Source: Vallitaleaceae bacterium (lineage in GTDB: Bacteria; Bacillota; Clostridia; Lachnospirales; Vallitaleaceae). Taken from it: a stretch of 6,328 nucleotides of DNA. Of this stretch, positions 6,230 to 6,328 are shown in pieces. Positions within the stretch are counted from its first letter, which is position 1; each line of letters starts with the position of its first letter. The translations under genes were made by a program, and so were the position numbers. Location: contig JAQICP010000423.1 of the NCBI GenBank assembly GCA_027858555.1, forward strand, positions 1-6,328. Reading direction: 5' to 3'. Below the pieces are notes generated by a model. It had not been told where the DNA came from and did not search any database. It saw only the letters and a list, made by a program, of their open reading frames with translations.

Positions 6230-6328
6230 ACGTGTACTGAGTGAAAAGCGTGGGAGTGCACTTCCTAAATAGGGTTAAAAAAGTTTGTGTAACTTATACA
6301 AAGGGTGAGGCGTGATTTTGTTAGATCT

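Larger units (their letters stand above)
5943..6269. repeat. Three diverged ~105-bp tandem units with paired hairpins
   Basis: Unit A begins at CAATAG 5943, unit B at CAATAG 6046 and unit C at CAGTCAG 6164. The shared core AAACGYGTACT occurs at 6016-6026, 6121-6131 and 6228-6238, spaced 105 and 107 bp. B and C continue with GTGAARAGCGYGRGRGTGNACTTC-like sequence, while A is shortened there. Each unit has a first hairpin: A 5950-5956/5964-5970, B 6057-6060/6065-6068, C 6170-6179/6190-6199. Each also has a second just before or overlapping the core: A 5983-5989/6011-6017, B 6091-6101/6108-6116 with a bulge, C 6213-6219/6223-6229. A truncated fourth unit may begin near 6266 (TAAATAG, then AAGTT/AACTT at 6281-6295). 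Function is unknown. Confidence 0.72.

Noticed and set aside
5881..6261. Minus-strand open frame of 126 codons across the ~105-bp units
   Set aside because: It starts at GTG with AGGAA directly against the start codon and no usable spacing, has no recognisable domain, and lies within repetitive hairpin DNA. The repeat period near 105 bp is a multiple of three, so one frame can stay open by chance through all units.
5943..6269. Insertion sequence or transposon end
   Set aside because: There is no transposase frame, no target-site duplication that I can identify, and the units are tandem direct copies and not terminal inverted repeats. A small non-autonomous element cannot be excluded.

Overview
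The window is low-GC DNA with purine-rich Shine-Dalgarno sites, tightly packed co-directional genes and T-tailed hairpin terminators. This fits a Firmicute, most likely a member of the Clostridia. The assignment rests on style and protein flavour only; nothing here fixes genus or species. All supported genes lie on the + strand.

Layout: (1) 1-183 is the 3' end of a YigZ/IMPACT-family protein. (2) 184-595 is a gene-free spacer. It holds an in-phase array of nine degenerate 14-bp repeats (372-497) whose last unit forms the 5' arm of an intrinsic terminator (492-531), followed by a 12-bp palindrome next to the ribosome-binding site of the next gene. (3) 596-3121 is a three-gene, overlapping ABC exporter operon of the COG4586/COG4587/COG3694 type: one ATPase and two six-helix permeases. 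(4) 3165-4487 encodes a membrane-anchored, outward-facing ComEC/Rec2-like metallo-beta-lactamase-fold hydrolase with a C-terminal lamin-tail-like (LTD) domain. (5) 4544-5764 encodes a P-loop ATPase of the BrxD-like family (formerly DUF2791), probably from its own promoter. (6) 5765-6328 has no convincing gene. It contains an 11-bp tandem array (5784-5860), a GNRA-loop terminator (5911-5939) and three diverged ~105-bp tandem units, each able to form two hairpins, with a possible fourth unit cut by the window edge.

How the parts work together: the ATPase and two permeases almost certainly assemble into one membrane exporter of unknown substrate. The hydrolase sits 43 bp downstream and may be co-transcribed, but no shared pathway is evident. 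The BrxD-like ATPase belongs to a family best known from BREX phage defence and related multigene conflict systems, yet no partner gene is visible on either side.

The least ordinary material is in the two spacers. Two unrelated short-period arrays (14 and 11 bp) each lie between a stop codon and an intrinsic terminator, and the ~105-bp units appear to keep base pairing while the paired sequence changes. Two gene starts were moved downstream from the longest open frame because a good ribosome-binding site supports the later ATG.
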